DNA of 64,000 nucleotides, taken from Myoxocephalus aenaeus (lineage: Eukaryota > Chordata > Actinopteri > Perciformes > Cottidae). Where the stretch lies: positions 5,599,001-5,663,000 of the forward strand of contig JBAMJR010000180.1 of assembly GCA_038501785.1 (NCBI GenBank), read 5' to 3'. Shown here piece by piece: positions 34,859 to 47,940 of this stretch. The notes under the pieces were generated by a model that saw only the letters and a list, made by a program, of their open reading frames with translations, was not told the origin of the DNA and searched no databases. How positions within the stretch are numbered: position 1 is the stretch's first letter; the number at the start of each line of letters is the position of its first letter. The position numbers and the translations under genes were made by a program.

Positions 34859-34883
34859 GCGATCGACGTATTGGGCACCCCTG
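34859..34883 (-). repeat. Second hAT terminal inverted repeat
   Basis: Reverse complement CAGGGGTGCCCAATACGTCG, in the same orientation as 34555-34579 and 304 bp further out. It appears to be the 5' end of another copy of the same family, truncated or invaded by the first. The 280 bp between the two ends has no coding sequence. Confidence 0.65.
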
Positions 34884-37799
34884 TTCTATATCGTATGGGC
34901 TTCTCCCTCTAAGAGCTGTCACTATTAGATTAGGCACCAAGCTGATGCAGTCAGACTGTGACACCGAGGCCCACAAGCAGACAACATACACCAGTAAAAC
35001 AGTAAATGCTCTTCCTAATAAGGCAGAGAGGCACAGACTGGGGCTGCACGTTAACACCATTTCAGCCCTGTGTGGAGAAACATGATGTTCCACTCGCTTC
35101 ACACAGCACTGCCTGCAGGAGAGTGGGACATAGATTATCATAATGGTCCCCAAGCGGCCCACTAATCTGTGATGATCAGATCTACTGTGTTCTCCCATCA
35201 TGGAGTTGTTGACTTAACGTAACGTAGCTTCTTTGGTTGACGGGTGGAGGCGTGAGTGGTGGGTGGGCTCCAGCCCCAAATGTTTTCTCAAAGGCCAAAC
35301 CTTTTTGTTAGGTTTTGAAAATACCTTTAAATTTGTTTCATTTCCCCTCAGTCTTCCTGACTGGACTATATGAACAGAATGTAGGCTCTACAGGATGATT
35401 GTTCCCTCTGTGACCATAATGCTTTCTCCAAAAGGCTGTACCGTTTTTAAGGCCTTCTATTATCAAACAGATTGAAAAACAGTGCAGATAGCTGCAGTAA
35501 ATGTGAGGGGATGTCCTCGGGGGAGGCCGCCCCCGGAGCCCCCGAGGTTTGGGCAAAGTCCAGAATGATTACATGTCTGACTCCGCCACTGAAGCTGTTT
35601 TCATCCTGTGTGTCTCACACCTGTCTGATTCTATTAGACCACAACACTGTAGTCCAACAGATGGTGAGCTGATGGCCGTTCATATTGGAGGAAATGAACA
35701 TTAAATCACCTGATGATAGATATTAGATTGGCTTTTACTTCTATCGAGGGAGCCAGAGTGGAAATTTGAAGTCTGGACATATATGGGTCCCCTTGATTAA
35801 AGCAGAACACTCCGATTCAAATTAAATTCACGGAGCCCGGCACCCTGCAGCCCTTAGTTTAAATGAAGGCCACATCCTCCCACGATGTGAACTTTGAAGT
35901 CAGTGTGAAGGGCTCATTTGCACAAGAAAAACAGATATCTCAGTTATTTATATGTTTTTCTAAATCCACATGTTGTGTGCCCTGCATGGAATATCAATCA
36001 AACTAGTGTTGCTTTGTGCATCTTAAAACACATTGCATGGTGTGTGTCCCCTCGGTGTCCAGTCCTTGGTCCTGATATTTTTACATGTTCTGGTATATCT
36101 GATGAAAAGCTGGACAGCTGTCCTCCGTCCCGGCCCGTCTTCTGTCAGAGCCAGAGGGCTGGAGCTGCTCTCCTGTGTCCTGGCCGTGGTTGGACCCCCG
36201 GCTCTCTCTGCCTTTTTTTTCCACCAGACGCCAGGACAAAACAACCGCACACAGACCGACCTCCATCTCCTGTCCTTCAAACAAGGACAAAGCTTCACAT
36301 CTCCTTCAGTCATGCCATTGTCAGTGTCTTGCTGCCTGCTATGACTGATTAATAGAGCTTTAAATAGGATCCATCACAGCTGTTTGGTGGGATTTAACCA
36401 GTTTTTGAGAACTGAGATCCATTTAAAACATTTACTGCCCATAGTGCTCACAGATTTTAATTCTGTTGCCAGATCCTGATTAAAACCATGCATCATTATC
36501 ACCTTTTTTTTTAAAGAAAAGAAAATGTCCCCGCAGATGGTTTATTATATTTGATTAAGTCTCCAAAATGAATGCATTTATTTGTTTTCTTTTAAATTAA
36601 TGCAATTTATTTTGAGGGCAACCTCTTTTTCTCTTTCCCTAATCTTCCTTCATTTCTTCTACCACCTGCTCCTTTATTCCCCACTCCATCTTTTTAAATG
36701 AATAGTAATAGCCATGTTGTCAAGCCTTAACCAACTTCTAGTTTTCCTCAGACTATTGAAGTAATGAAGCTGCAGCTAGGAGAGCCGCGGTTATGGTAAT
36801 CTCTACTCCAACTCCAGACTATCCATTGTTCTCCCAGTGCTTTCTATATGATGCTCCAAAAATCATTTAAACTCAACTAGTACATCCATCTATTGACCTC
36901 TCCACTGAATGTACAGCAGGATGAAAAGAAAAGGAGCAACGAGAAAAAAAGAAAGGGGAGGAGATTTGGAGAGGCTCTGTCAGTTAAGGTTTTGTCTGCT
37001 ATCGACTGAGCGTGAATTGGTTTCAACCCCGACTTAAGTGGCTGTGTCGTAAATCAAAAAGGCCGAGCCTCCCGCGGCATCGGGACAGGGATGTATGGGC
37101 CGGTGTTTGAGATGTACGGACTTCTAGGAAGATAAAACAATGAACCGTATTGTGATAAAATACTGGACACCTGCTATAAATGCAATATAGAGTGTGAGAT
37201 ACAGAAGAACGGAGGCGGGGGTAAGGATGGAGAGAGGACATGGCAGAGCAGCAGTGACTTAGACTGGGGAGAGGCAGAGAAACAAGGCGGAGAGATAAAA
37301 ACAGCTTAGAGACCGCCAGCAGGAGAGATGCCATGCTGCTCTGTCCCACCAGACAGAGAAGGGCACTGACTGTTAATCACATTGTGTTGTGTTTTTGTCT
37401 TTCATCGGGACATTGTCTGTGTGTGTGTATGACTTCTGACCTGTGTTCTGGAGGACACTAAATCCATTTCTTTAGATTCTTTGGTCTTAATGCGCTAAGA
37501 TTGCACAAACAATAATTTTTCCGCCAGTTAATAACGCAGATTTTGTTGTAATCTGAGCCACCAAGAAATGTATGAATTCCATTTTAAATATGCAGACCTC
37601 GTAAAGCCCTTAATAGCCCCACATGTACCGCATGAAACATACATGAACTACGAATATGGCCTCACAGTTGTACGCTTCTGCCAACCAGGGCAGTTGCAGT
37701 TTACATCCATGTCAGTTCAAAACGTCACTTCATCATTTAACCCTAATAGACATGTGTGAGTAGTTGTCATGATTAGCATATGAATTATTGAGTTGTGGC
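34884..37799. other. Anonymous non-coding stretch
   Basis: No gene. A GC hairpin at 35515-35547 and a hAT-like end TCCGCCACTG at 35582-35591 suggest an old non-autonomous element around 35.2-35.6 kb whose left end I could not find. Overlapping three-frame open frames at 35.9-36.35 kb have no domain. Poly-T and AT-rich sequence fills 36.4-36.7 kb. Confidence 0.5.
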
Positions 37800-37910
37800 C
37801 ATCAAAGCGATCCACTGATCAGTTCATCCTGGAGTCCGAGTGGACTTTTGTGCCAAATGTTTTGGAAATCCACTCAAGGTGTTCCTGCAATATTGCATTC
37901 ATGGAAATGG
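37800..37910 (+). repeat. Fish interspersed repeat fragment 1
   Basis: CAGTTCATCCTGGAGTCC, GTGGACTTTTGTGCCAAATG and CACTCAAGGTGTTCCTG form a word series I recognise from a common teleost repeat. A second diverged piece of the same series lies 150 bp downstream. Confidence 0.5.
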
Positions 37911-38059
37911 GCAGATAATTTCTAATTTCCACTTTATTTGCAATGAAAGGAACATTTCTTTAGTGCTGCTAAACCAATGTGTTATCACTGTAAACGGTTA
38001 CAATATTGACTGACAACATGATACCATTGACAGTGATGAGACTAGTATACCGTCCACCC

Positions 38060-38245
38060 CTCGGCCACAGTGACCTTGACCTTTGACGACCACATTCTAA
38101 CCAGTTCAACCTTGAGTCCAGGAGGTATGGTTTCTGCCAAATTTGAAGAAATACCCTCCAGGCGTTCCCCAGATATCATATTTACGAGAACGGCCCGGAC
38201 GTACGTGCGGACGGACAGCCGGACAACCTGAAAATATAAAGACAC
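38060..38245 (+). repeat. Fish interspersed repeat fragment 2
   Basis: CAGTGACCTTGACCTTTGAC, CAGTTCAACCTTGAGTCC, GCCAAATTTGAAGAAAT, CGTTCCCCAGATATC and the closing CGGACGGACAGCCGGACAACCTGAAAA follow the same series as the fragment at 37.8 kb and include its usual 3' end. The sequence is diverged and non-coding. Confidence 0.6.
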
Positions 38246-41200
38246 ACATAAACACGCTCATGCCTCACACACTACCACCTACTCTACCGCGGAGGGGAGG
38301 AATTCAAGGCTTTCAGGAGAGGGTAGTTCCTCTGCTCTTGACAGCTTTAAAAGGAGAGATGTTTGCTCTGCATGCTGAACTGCCAGTGGGTGTTTATAGT
38401 TCTCTGTCTTCTCCTCTGCGCCATCCATATTCCTGACAAGTTTCAAAAACACTTTCAAACTCAATGAATGCAAAGGCACCAGTGGGTTTAGTAGTAGTGC
38501 TCTCTCTTTGTCCTCCTCCTCCCACTATTCTCTCTTTTCCACTTCAAGACAAAGTCATTCAGTCTCCAGAGTTTGTGTTCACCTTCACTCTGAAATAACT
38601 GCTTTGTAAGGTGTGCATTTTTCAGTCTTTTTTAGTTTTTTGTTGTGTTGTTGTTTATTTCCCCGCTCACAAGAAATTGAGGCACTCCAGAGTTGAGCTT
38701 GACTTTCATTACTCATCCTCCACACACACAGATACACAGCTGTTGATGATAAACAAGTCATTGACACAATTGGCTACGATTCAGTTCATCTTGCTGACCT
38801 TGTTTCCTGCCTTCAGATTTTTCAATACATGTATGCAATCTCGTCCAAAATAATAAGTCCTATATTTCCCTGGTCGTCAAGCATGAAGATGTTTACAGCC
38901 TATCTGCTAATATGCTTGGAGCTCTCTTCACCTCATTTCAGGCCTGACCGCGTCGCCTCTCCCGTGCCGCCATGCCAGACCGAGCTGGCACAGACACTAT
39001 CTCAGCCTGGCATGGAGCAGACCCTGTCCGCCTCCGCTGCTACAGGAGGAATCTGCTAATTAGTCTGAAACTGAAGAGACAAAGAGACACTGGCTTGGCT
39101 GGACTGCAATAGAAGCAGCTTTTATGTCCCCATCACCCATATTAACTATTGTCACAGTCATGCCCTTTTACTAACTGTGGGTCCCCACAGACCCCAGAGT
39201 TATACGTATTTATTCTATTATAAAATGTGTCATGACTGTCAATCAATTTGTTCGTTACAACTTCATGCTGATGCTGTTTTTGTTTTAAAGTATAGTATAG
39301 TACTTTTAAATAGCACTAATTTTAAATACCAATGCATTGGGGACCAGTCTAAGGGCCCCTAATCTGTGGATGCAGGTAACATTAGTGGTAGTTAGCAGAC
39401 TAGTCCCAGGAGAAAAATAAAAGAGACAATAGTTATGAATGCAGATTTGTAATAAGACCAATAAGGTGAAGATGTGTGTGTCAAATATTTCAAATTGGTA
39501 TGGCCCTTCAAACACATCCAATTAAACAATCATTCACATCTTGGATCATCTGTAGATCAGGGATGGAATATGCCGAAGAGGAAGAAACCAGTTCTTAACT
39601 GTGCAACTATAGAGCTTTGGCTTTGATTCCATATACTTTTGTTTAATATCCATCATTAATTTGCAATTTTACAAATATCTACCCTGTATCTACTGTATAT
39701 GTGCTCACTTGCACATTTGTGATGACACCCTATTAACATTGTAATATCCACGGTAGAGATATACGTTCCTTCTGTTTAGTTCTGTGCTGGAACGGTTAGT
39801 AGGACAGATGTCCCGCCCACAAGTCGTGATAAACGAATCACACAACCTTTTGGTCCAAAGCGTTGTTGCTTTGTCAACATTACTGTGTGCAAGAGATCTG
39901 GGTGGCTCGTCACACTCCCTGCTTCCCTAAGTCAGCGCTTCCAAAGTGTCCACCTCATGGCAGCAAAAGCACTGTCATGGATAATCTGTCATGTGTTCAC
40001 CTCCAGCACCAGCTGCCGTCTCTGGGTTCCAGAAGCCGGGGTTCAGGTTGATTCGATGATGTAGCAGCAGTGTCTTCTCTTTCCCTGTCTCACTATGCTC
40101 TCATCACTCTTTCCTCCTCTGCAGACTCTGTCTCAACAGTATTTCTGCACAAAGTCCTCGTCACCGTGACATAAGCTGTGTGACATTTTCTTGGGAAAGC
40201 GACACTATTTCGCAGCATTATGACTAATGATTAAAAAAAGAAAATCGTACTAACTATTATGCGGGTCCCCCGGGCCTCCTCATTCCATGATAGCGCACAT
40301 CTAGGTTCACGCTGTTGTAAGACCGGATTCGCAGCTATACCTATGAACATGAATGCGCTGTAATTCATAGATGTCCCATGAAATCAATGTGCTTGTAATC
40401 CAAGTAATCGTGAACCAATACACATGAAGCCTGCTAAAACAACAGGACAACAAGGAATGAACGTGGATAGGTAAAAAAAAAAAAAAGAAGTTATTTCATC
40501 AAGGAGTGAGAAGTCAACGTTGATTTATTGGTCACGTAACTTCCATACTTAAGTAACGTTACTTCCGTAGTTATTTTAACCCAAACTACAGTCTTTTCTT
40601 GAACCTAACGAAGTAGATTTGTTGTCTTAAACTAACTAATTAAGTATTTCCCGATTTCTTCTCCCGAACCTTTCGTTGACTAAACCTAACTACGTTCTTT
40701 ATTATGAAAAGACTGCATGATTGTAACAAGTGGACATTGACACGTGTTGCTGGCGTTTGGTGGTAACTTTTCCGTAAGTCGTGAAATGAACCATTTTATG
40801 AGGATTTGTTGTAATAGAATAATATATTATTTTCCGTAGTCCGTTCAGTTCAGTTAACTTTTAACTTATGACATTTTTTTTTTACATCATGTCTGATTGC
40901 CATGTGTATTCCCTGTTGAGTTTCCAAACCTCAGCTCTTATGGGAAATTATGCAACTTGAATGAAAGCCAGTGCAGATGTGTATATTTATTCATGATGCA
41001 TTAGCTGTGGAGAGTTCCAGGTCGCTTGATGTTGATAGCATGCTTCATTTAAAACCGATGGGTAGTGAAAACACATTTAAAAATCCAAAGTGCCGGTGTG
41101 TTAGTGTTCTTCTGCCATGTGGTGAACGGGCCGGCTTCTTAGATGGAGACTGAAACTGCACATTGATGGACTTCCTGCTGTGTGCTCGTGCATCAACATT

Positions 41201-42294
41201 TAACCTTTCCTTGCAATTTGACTTTGACATTGTACGTGTAACAGTGTGAACACTTTTTTTACAGTAACGCCAGTAAACATGTACGCTATGGGATATTTTC
41301 CATAACTGAATTAATGTAATTTGATGGCATCCGTCTGACTGTGAGCGGTGCTGCACTCTTTCAGTCTGTGTGATTGCCAGTGTTTTTCTACCCCATGCAG
41401 TGACAGCCATATGGTCAGAGTGTGTGTGTGATAAATAGTGTTTCACTTTAAGCTACATTGGATTGGAGAGAATCATCCTCCGTCCGAGTCATCCTGTCCG
41501 AGCTGTTCATGTCAGATGTATTCTCTTCCTCTGGTGAACATGTTATTAAAAATACCTCCGACAACGCAAGCAGCATCACAAGGCGACACCTGAACTAGTA
41601 GCAAAAAACACCAAAGCGCAAGTAATCACTCCACTTTGCATTCCTCTCAACTGGCTCCATGTTACATTCATTTCACTAATGCTCACTTATAGAGCGGACC
41701 GCTTGCAAAGCACCTGCCCACCTGAACTCCCTCCCTCAGGCGGATGAGCCCTCTGGATCACTACGATCTGAAAATGAATGATGACGAGTCCTCCAGGCGC
41801 TGAGAGGCAGGACATCTCAATCTAAACTCTCCTCCTGTCTCGTCCCTCAGCAGCCCTCTTTCTCTCTCTCAAAAAAAAAAAAAATTGCTTTCCACACACA
41901 ACTTCTTCTGAAAGGCTTCCCCTTGCTTGATCTTGGCTTGGATTGTACCTGGATGTAATAATATCAGTTACACCTGCATTTAAAACGCAGCGTCTGCTCC
42001 CTGAGAGGTCACCTATGTTATCATGTCGATTCCCTCCAGTCAAGTCTGTTGTGTATTGTCTGCTGGAAGAAAACACATTTAAATAATTGTATGGAAATGT
42101 AATTTTTCAGGGACAGGGTTGCCTCCAGGTTTAGTTCCGCTCCGCCAGATTAAAAACGTTGTGTTATACTGTACGAGGAGCCGAGATGCAGCGCTCAGCG
42201 TTCACTCCCTCTCACAGCTGTTGTGCTCACTAACTGTACTGTTGCAGTCCGGATCGCTCATGGTGACCACGCGGCTGTTGTTGGTGTGCACTGC
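38246..42294. other. Anonymous non-coding stretch
   Basis: No supported gene. 40480-40780 contains AACGTTACTTCCGTAG and repeated AACCTAAC words seen in fish repeats; similar inverted words (GGTTAGGTTTAGGAAA) recur near 56190-56210. Poly-A/T runs sit near 40474 and 41869-41884. Confidence 0.5.
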
Positions 42295-42363
42295 ACATAT
42301 ACATATCTAAGACGTCATCCGCCTCGCATTGAGCGTTTTAGATATGTATATGTTTTTTTTTTT
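42295..42363 (+). other. 20-bp hairpin followed by T11
   Basis: Arms ACATATACATATCTAAGACG (42295-42314) and its complement with one G-U wobble (42334-42353) enclose a 19-nt loop (42315-42333). The 3' arm runs directly into eleven T (42353-42363). The stem size is within range for a small-RNA precursor, and the T run resembles an RNA polymerase III stop. Pairing does not extend below the 20-bp stem, which argues against a classic microRNA precursor. No known RNA is recognised; a short inverted repeat of transposon origin is the main alternative. Confidence 0.6.
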
Positions 42364-43609
42364 ATTATGACACTTTGTAAATAGTACCATCGGTGCCGAT
42401 GAGTTGGTTGACCTTTAATTACATGCGTTGATGTTTCAAGCTTCTATAAAGCAAACTAAAGTCAATATTTTGCAAATTAAATGAACTGTACTGTACTAAG
42501 AAAATATAATTGAGTCAAAAACATCCAACCACGTCATTTAATGCATTCAAATTCCAATATATTTGTTAGATCTTTTTCACACACTGCCTTAATATTGGCC
42601 AAGAAAAATACGTATTCTTTTCCTCATACTTTTTGAGATAAAAAATGAATTGGACTGTGAAAGGTTGGCTTGTGATTCAGCCTTTAACTGCTTCTAGCCA
42701 TCTCCAGTTCATTGTTCTGGCTGGCCCTGGACTGTCGGCCATCACAGCAATCATAAACATCCCATAAGAAACAATTCCCTACAGAACAACAGAGAGAGTG
42801 TAAAAGCAGCGATGCAGTGGAACTTTTAGGAACAACAAATAGTTCCCATATGACTGCTGGCCGTATCATACATTTTGGATTCTGTTACTCTAAGAGCAGT
42901 TTGAATATGCATGCACATATTTCCCAGTTGTTAACCATAATTATTTGGCAGTGAAAGGATACCAGTAGAGGTTGGCAGAGGAAGGGAAAGGGCAAGCTAA
43001 TTGGAAGCTAAGCGCTCAGAGGGCTGATGAAGCCTCCAAACTGTCCACATGGTCCACTAATGATTTCTCTTCTTTTGCCAAACGATGTGCCAGACATCTC
43101 AATGTTTCTGGCATCCGCTCTCCTTTCTTTGTAGTTAATCTGTCTCATGCTTTCACATCTCATGCTTCTGTTCACACTGGTAACACTTTAAGTTTGATGC
43201 TTCTTTTCTCTCAGTCTGCTTGTTTTATTATTCTCCTTCGTGGCGGCGAGCCATGCTTCTTTTCCCATGATGCAAATGGCTTCCGTCTTCACAGTATTTA
43301 CAGTACATGAGGGGGGATGATATTTGTGACAAGGTGTCTGGTGTGCATGCTCTTCACTAAGTTTAAACACATTGCATTTTATTTTTACTGCTGCACCCTG
43401 AGGTTAATAAATGAAACTGAAACGTAAAGTAAGCAGTCAGAAAAAGGAGCTCTGGCATTATTGCTATCGATGGACCGGCATCAAAGGCTCGGCACCATTA
43501 TTGGTATATAGCTCTGCTTTCTATTGAAGGAATGCTTTTTATCATTTTTATTGAACAAAGGAAAGTGAAACTCCCACTGCACCCACTGTGATTCAGACTC
43601 TAAGAAAGT

Positions 43610-43613
<4 letters not shown>

Positions 43614-43670
<57 letters not shown>
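43614..43670. repeat. (GT)n microsatellite
   Basis: Uninterrupted GT tract running into GAGAGAG. Confidence 0.98.
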
Positions 43671-43677
<7 letters not shown>

Positions 43678-45171
43678 CAGAAAGGCAGTGAATATTCCAT
43701 GATAGGACAAATAGGAGAATTGAAACATTTCCTCTGTCAAGAGGATGAAAGTGTTCTGCTAGTGGGAGTGAAGGAAAGTTTTATCTCCTCAAGATGATTA
43801 CATAATAACGTTTTTTTTTTTCTTTTTGTTTCATCGGATGATATTTTCAGATTACTGGTTGACTACAAATATCTGGAAAAGCTCATTGCTCTCATTGTGT
43901 CTCCTCTGTGATCAGGTGAAGGGTGAAGGTTTGTTCTGACGTTACATTTTTCTCTTCCGGTGGCCAATATGCACGTTTGACCGGTAAGATTATTGGCAGA
44001 GACGATTCATCATTTTTAGCATCACAAACGAATCTCGCTTGTGTCCCATTTTATCCAAAGTCTACTTTTGTTCCTTCCTCTTCTAACTTCCATGTAACTC
44101 TGCACAGTGCTGACAGTACACTACATAATTTAGGGATTCTATATTTCCCCAAACTGACATTTCTGAGTCACTCTTTCACTTCTACAGCTTGTGCCCAGCT
44201 TGAGTCTGTTTTTTTTTTGTGTGCAGAATATAAGCAGCCGTATCTAGTTTGTATTCCTGCCAATGTTACGGCAGCAGTTCAGTGACAGCCATATGGCCGC
44301 TGTGTTCGTCACGCCATGACCTTTGGTTGGGTTATTTTCAGAATTTCTGAGCAGTGAATAATAAACACGTGTGTATGTTACAGAGGAGGGAGAGACAGAG
44401 AATGCCAGTGTGTCAGTTCGCTCTCTGACAGAAAGGTTACAGACACCAATACATGCTGCTTTGTCTTTCCTTCATTTCAGCTGGGGCAGAATCAAGCCTG
44501 ACAGAGTCACACTCACTGCGTCGCACAGTACATGATCCTGACCCCCGCATCAGCCGACACTCCAGATATGACAAGGACACACTGGACATAGACGTGTCTG
44601 TCACATGATCAGTCTACCGCACACACAAAGATAATCATTTACAGTCTAGTCAGTCTTTCTTGATAGACGATGTGTGTCACTGCCCTGGAGACGTGCTCTT
44701 TATGTTGAGCATATTGTAGTACATAGTGCGTCAAAGGATCAGTTTTGAGCAGACACACACACACACTTACACAACTTGGCATTTGGCGTGCTTTAAAATA
44801 AACTTTATCCTCGCTGTAGCTTCAGTTTAAGTCTCTCTCTCTCTCTCTTTAGGAAATGTCACGACTGCACTCCTCTTGCAGCATTTCTTATAGAATTCAT
44901 GCATACCATTCCTATACATTCACCCTCCAGCCACTATTCCACAATCTCCAAGTATCTCTCTTCCGCCTGTCAGCTTCTGTCACTGCAGTGTGTGTTGCAT
45001 GAATTCAAGCTGTGTCCAGCCATAGCAGCAAACACAGCATCCTCATCCGGCATGTCAGCGAGGTGCTGATGCAACACAGTGGCTGGAGTCCTCGTATTCA
45101 AGCTGTCCTCCGCTCTGTGGCTCCTCCAAGACGGGAGGGAGGCTCCTAAGGAAGCTTCCCATGCATAAAGC

Positions 45172-45175
<4 letters not shown>

Positions 45176-45229
<54 letters not shown>
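45176..45229. repeat. (GT)n microsatellite
   Basis: Uninterrupted GT tract followed by GATAGAGAGAGAGAG. Confidence 0.98.
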
Positions 45230-45230
<1 letters not shown>

Positions 45231-45789
45231 TAGAGAGAGAGAGTGAGTGTGTGGGCGGTACAGCTTCATGACCAAACAGATCTCAGATCTAACACCGCTG
45301 GCCTCTTTCCCTCAGTGTCAAACCATATGTCATGTATCTGTTCGGGTGTTGTTTAAATTAATGCGTACCTGAGTGAAGATGTTGCAGTTTATTTTGGGCC
45401 ATATGTTGTAGATGCAGCAGCAGCTTTTAAAGCTGTAGCGCCGGCCATAACAGACCTGAACGATGCATATGTTTGTATCCGGAGCATCTCGTTGTCTATT
45501 CATCTTATGCACAATGTTCTGTCTGACAAATGTTCTTGGCTGTCATTTGGCAGACATTTAGTCACACCGATGTACACACCTGCACACCTGCTCATGCATA
45601 TCATGTTCTCTCTGTACGCTCTGGGTGTAAATGAAGTCATTTTCCATTAAATTCAAGACCCCGTCAATATGATTGTTACAGCTGCACACAAAAGTCACAC
45701 TTAAGTATGCAAATTAAGCCATTTAATGATGCCTTTGTTTCAATTGTGTGACCGTTTCAAGTGTTATCTTCATACTTTTAGCCGAGCTT

Positions 45790-46030
45790 GCAGCGTGGCT
45801 ACAGGGAGGACGATGGCGGTCTGTTGGACCAGGCTGGAATATCTCAACAGCGATTTAACAGATTGCCATACAATAGTGTGCAGACAGTAGTTGTCACCAG
45901 AGGATCCCACAGACAGCAGGAGATTGACATGTGGTTTTAGGCAAAACGTCTCAAATACTTCCCGTCACGATGAATTGTAATACTTTAGTTATGCTCTGAA
46001 GCATCGGGTTTTGACAAAATGCTTGCCAAA
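45790..46030 (+). repeat. Diverged fish interspersed repeat
   Basis: TGGACCAGGCTGGAATATCTCAACAGC, CAGATTGCCATACAATAG and AGACAGTAGTTGTCACCAGAGGATC follow the known teleost repeat theme of ATATCTCAACAAC...GGATTGCCATG...CAGAGGATGAA. Strongly diverged, non-coding. Confidence 0.45.
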
Positions 46031-46089
46031 ATTGATGGCATCCCAATACTTTGCAAATACTAATGTGTTATTGTGCTAATGTAGCTAAA

Positions 46090-47332
46090 CATTGTGTATA
46101 AAGTACCCAAAAGCCATACTTGAGTAAAAGTAAAGATACCTTACTGGAAAATGACTCCAGTAAAAGTGAAAGTCACCTATTAGAAATGCTGTTAATAAAA
46201 AAGTAAAGGGTCAGAATTTTGAGAATTATGAAGTTTATTCTTTTAAGTGCTGTGGCCACCATGACCAAGGTCAATGAGTTGGGTTGGCTGTGATCCATCC
46301 AGGAGCTTTCTCTGAAACAGTGAGAGAAAGACATGTTGTAAGCATAACAACTTTAGCTAGCCCTTTTGCTACACATTTGCATGCATCTCCAACTCCGACG
46401 CGGTTCAAATCGTAATGCTGCGCTCTCGCAGCTCCTGTCAATCCTATGGTGTGGTGGCTAGCTAACGTTAAGTTAGCTAACGTTAGCCAGCTAGTACTGC
46501 AATGATTATAGCTAAGATGACTCAAATCAAAATCTCACAACTGTCAACACTTCCTCAGCTCACTAACTCGCTAGTGATCTGTATACTACACTAATTGTCT
46601 CATTTGATTTACGATAGCTAGCGAACGTTAGCCTAACATACACCATGTATAGCTAACTTAGAAGATCGGACACCTGTCTCCTCCCCTGCCAAAGATATAC
46701 TCCAATGTGGGAAACACTTCTAGATATCTTAACAGGTTTCTGCTAATTATGATAACTAAACATTAACGTTGCGGCTCATGGGATTCATCTTAATTTACCT
46801 CAATGTGTTTCCTGAGGTTGGATGGGGAGTTTTTGAAGGCCAATATTTCAGTAGCTTTGAGTAAGCATAAGAGGCACTTCATCCGGTACGAAGAATCTTT
46901 CACTCCAACATAAGAAATCATTTCTCGCAAATATGGCCACGAGTGTTGTCTTCGTCACCACCATATTTTCTTGCGGGAGTAGCAGGCTTCCATTTCTGCT
47001 TCCATCATGAAATCAGTCATCGTAGAGTCACATAGTCGCTCGCTAGCTAGCATCCTGGGCATTACTGGGAATTCTGTATCTGTGTTCCACCACAGTCCCT
47101 GATGCTGGTCTCATGATTATTTATTTTTCTAAAGATAGATTTGATTTTGTAGCGAGTATGGAGGTTTCAGGGGAAATCTATCGGAGTCAAAGTATCAGTT
47201 TTCTTTGCAAAATGTATTGAAGTAAAAGTGAAAGTCAACCAAAATATAAATAGTAAAGTAAAGTACAGATATCCAACAAAACGACTTAAGTACAGTAACA
47301 AAGTATTTCTACTTTGTTAATATACACCACTG
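46090..47332. mobile_element. Non-autonomous DNA transposon, hAT-like
   Basis: The left end CATTGTGTATAAAGTACCC...TACTTGAGTAAAAGTAAAG and right end ACTTAAGTACAGTAACAAAGTA...TATACACCACTG are imperfect inverted copies. Both carry the AGTAAAAGTGAAAGTCA subterminal word, in direct orientation, at 46156 and 47222. The right terminus reads CAGTGGTGTATA inward, a hAT-type end; the left CAGTG is decayed to CATTG. No 8-bp target duplication survives. The interior holds repeated GCTAGCTAACGTTA words (46450-46500, 46617-46640) and no transposase. It is old and immobile. Confidence 0.65.
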
Positions 47333-47720
47333 GTTACTGAACACTACCCAAGTATACAGTACCATATTACAATGACCATTTGGCGGTAACAGGAATCTTC
47401 TCATGCACGGCATTAAAGTTCTAAATGATTTGGTTGTTTTCGGTTGTATTTTTGTGAGCACATGGTATTGCTTTGCCAGCGGATGCATGGTGTATTTGTC
47501 TAATATATTCATGGCTATGATAATTTGTACCTTCTGGTAATGGATAGTAATCTGAAATTTCTTAGTTGGAATTATCAGAAACTGCTGTTCTTCTTTTAAC
47601 CACTGGAGGGCAGTGTACATACACTCATTGCATCCAGAAGAACAGAAAACTGTTGTTCATCTCAGTCTCAAATCTCATCATAGGAGTTCAAGACAGTTCA
47701 TTTAGAGTGATCATTATAGG

Positions 47721-47724
<4 letters not shown>

Positions 47725-47790
<66 letters not shown>
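47725..47790. repeat. (TA)n microsatellite
   Basis: Pure TA tract of about 65 bp immediately 5' of a retroposon-like end. Confidence 0.98.
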
Positions 47791-47791
<1 letters not shown>

Positions 47792-47940
47792 TGTATTCAT
47801 CCCCAAGGGGAAATTTGGTTGTGGCAGCAGCAAGTTACATAGTTACATATAAGACATTTAAGAAAAGTGCAAAAATCCAATGTATAAAGTAGGGATGGAG
47901 TGTGTATAAAGTCTATGAAGTGTGTAAATTAATAGAAGAC
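47791..47940. repeat. Retroposon tail-like fragment
   Basis: TTCATCCCCAAGGGGAAATTTGGTTGTGGCAGCAGCAAG resembles the ATCCCC-GGGGAAAT...GCAGCAG end found next to simple repeats in many fish LINE copies. Only the end is present. Confidence 0.45.

Larger units (their letters stand above)
42364..45789. other. Anonymous non-coding stretch
   Basis: No supported gene. Frames at 42972-43310 and 43923-44285 are the longest; neither shows a motif. A short (CT)n lies at about 44834-44850. The two long (GT)n tracts are listed separately. Confidence 0.5.

Noticed and set aside
42972..43310. 112-codon plus-strand frame
   Set aside because: No recognisable motif; the second half is hydrophobic T-rich translation with no splice or promoter support.
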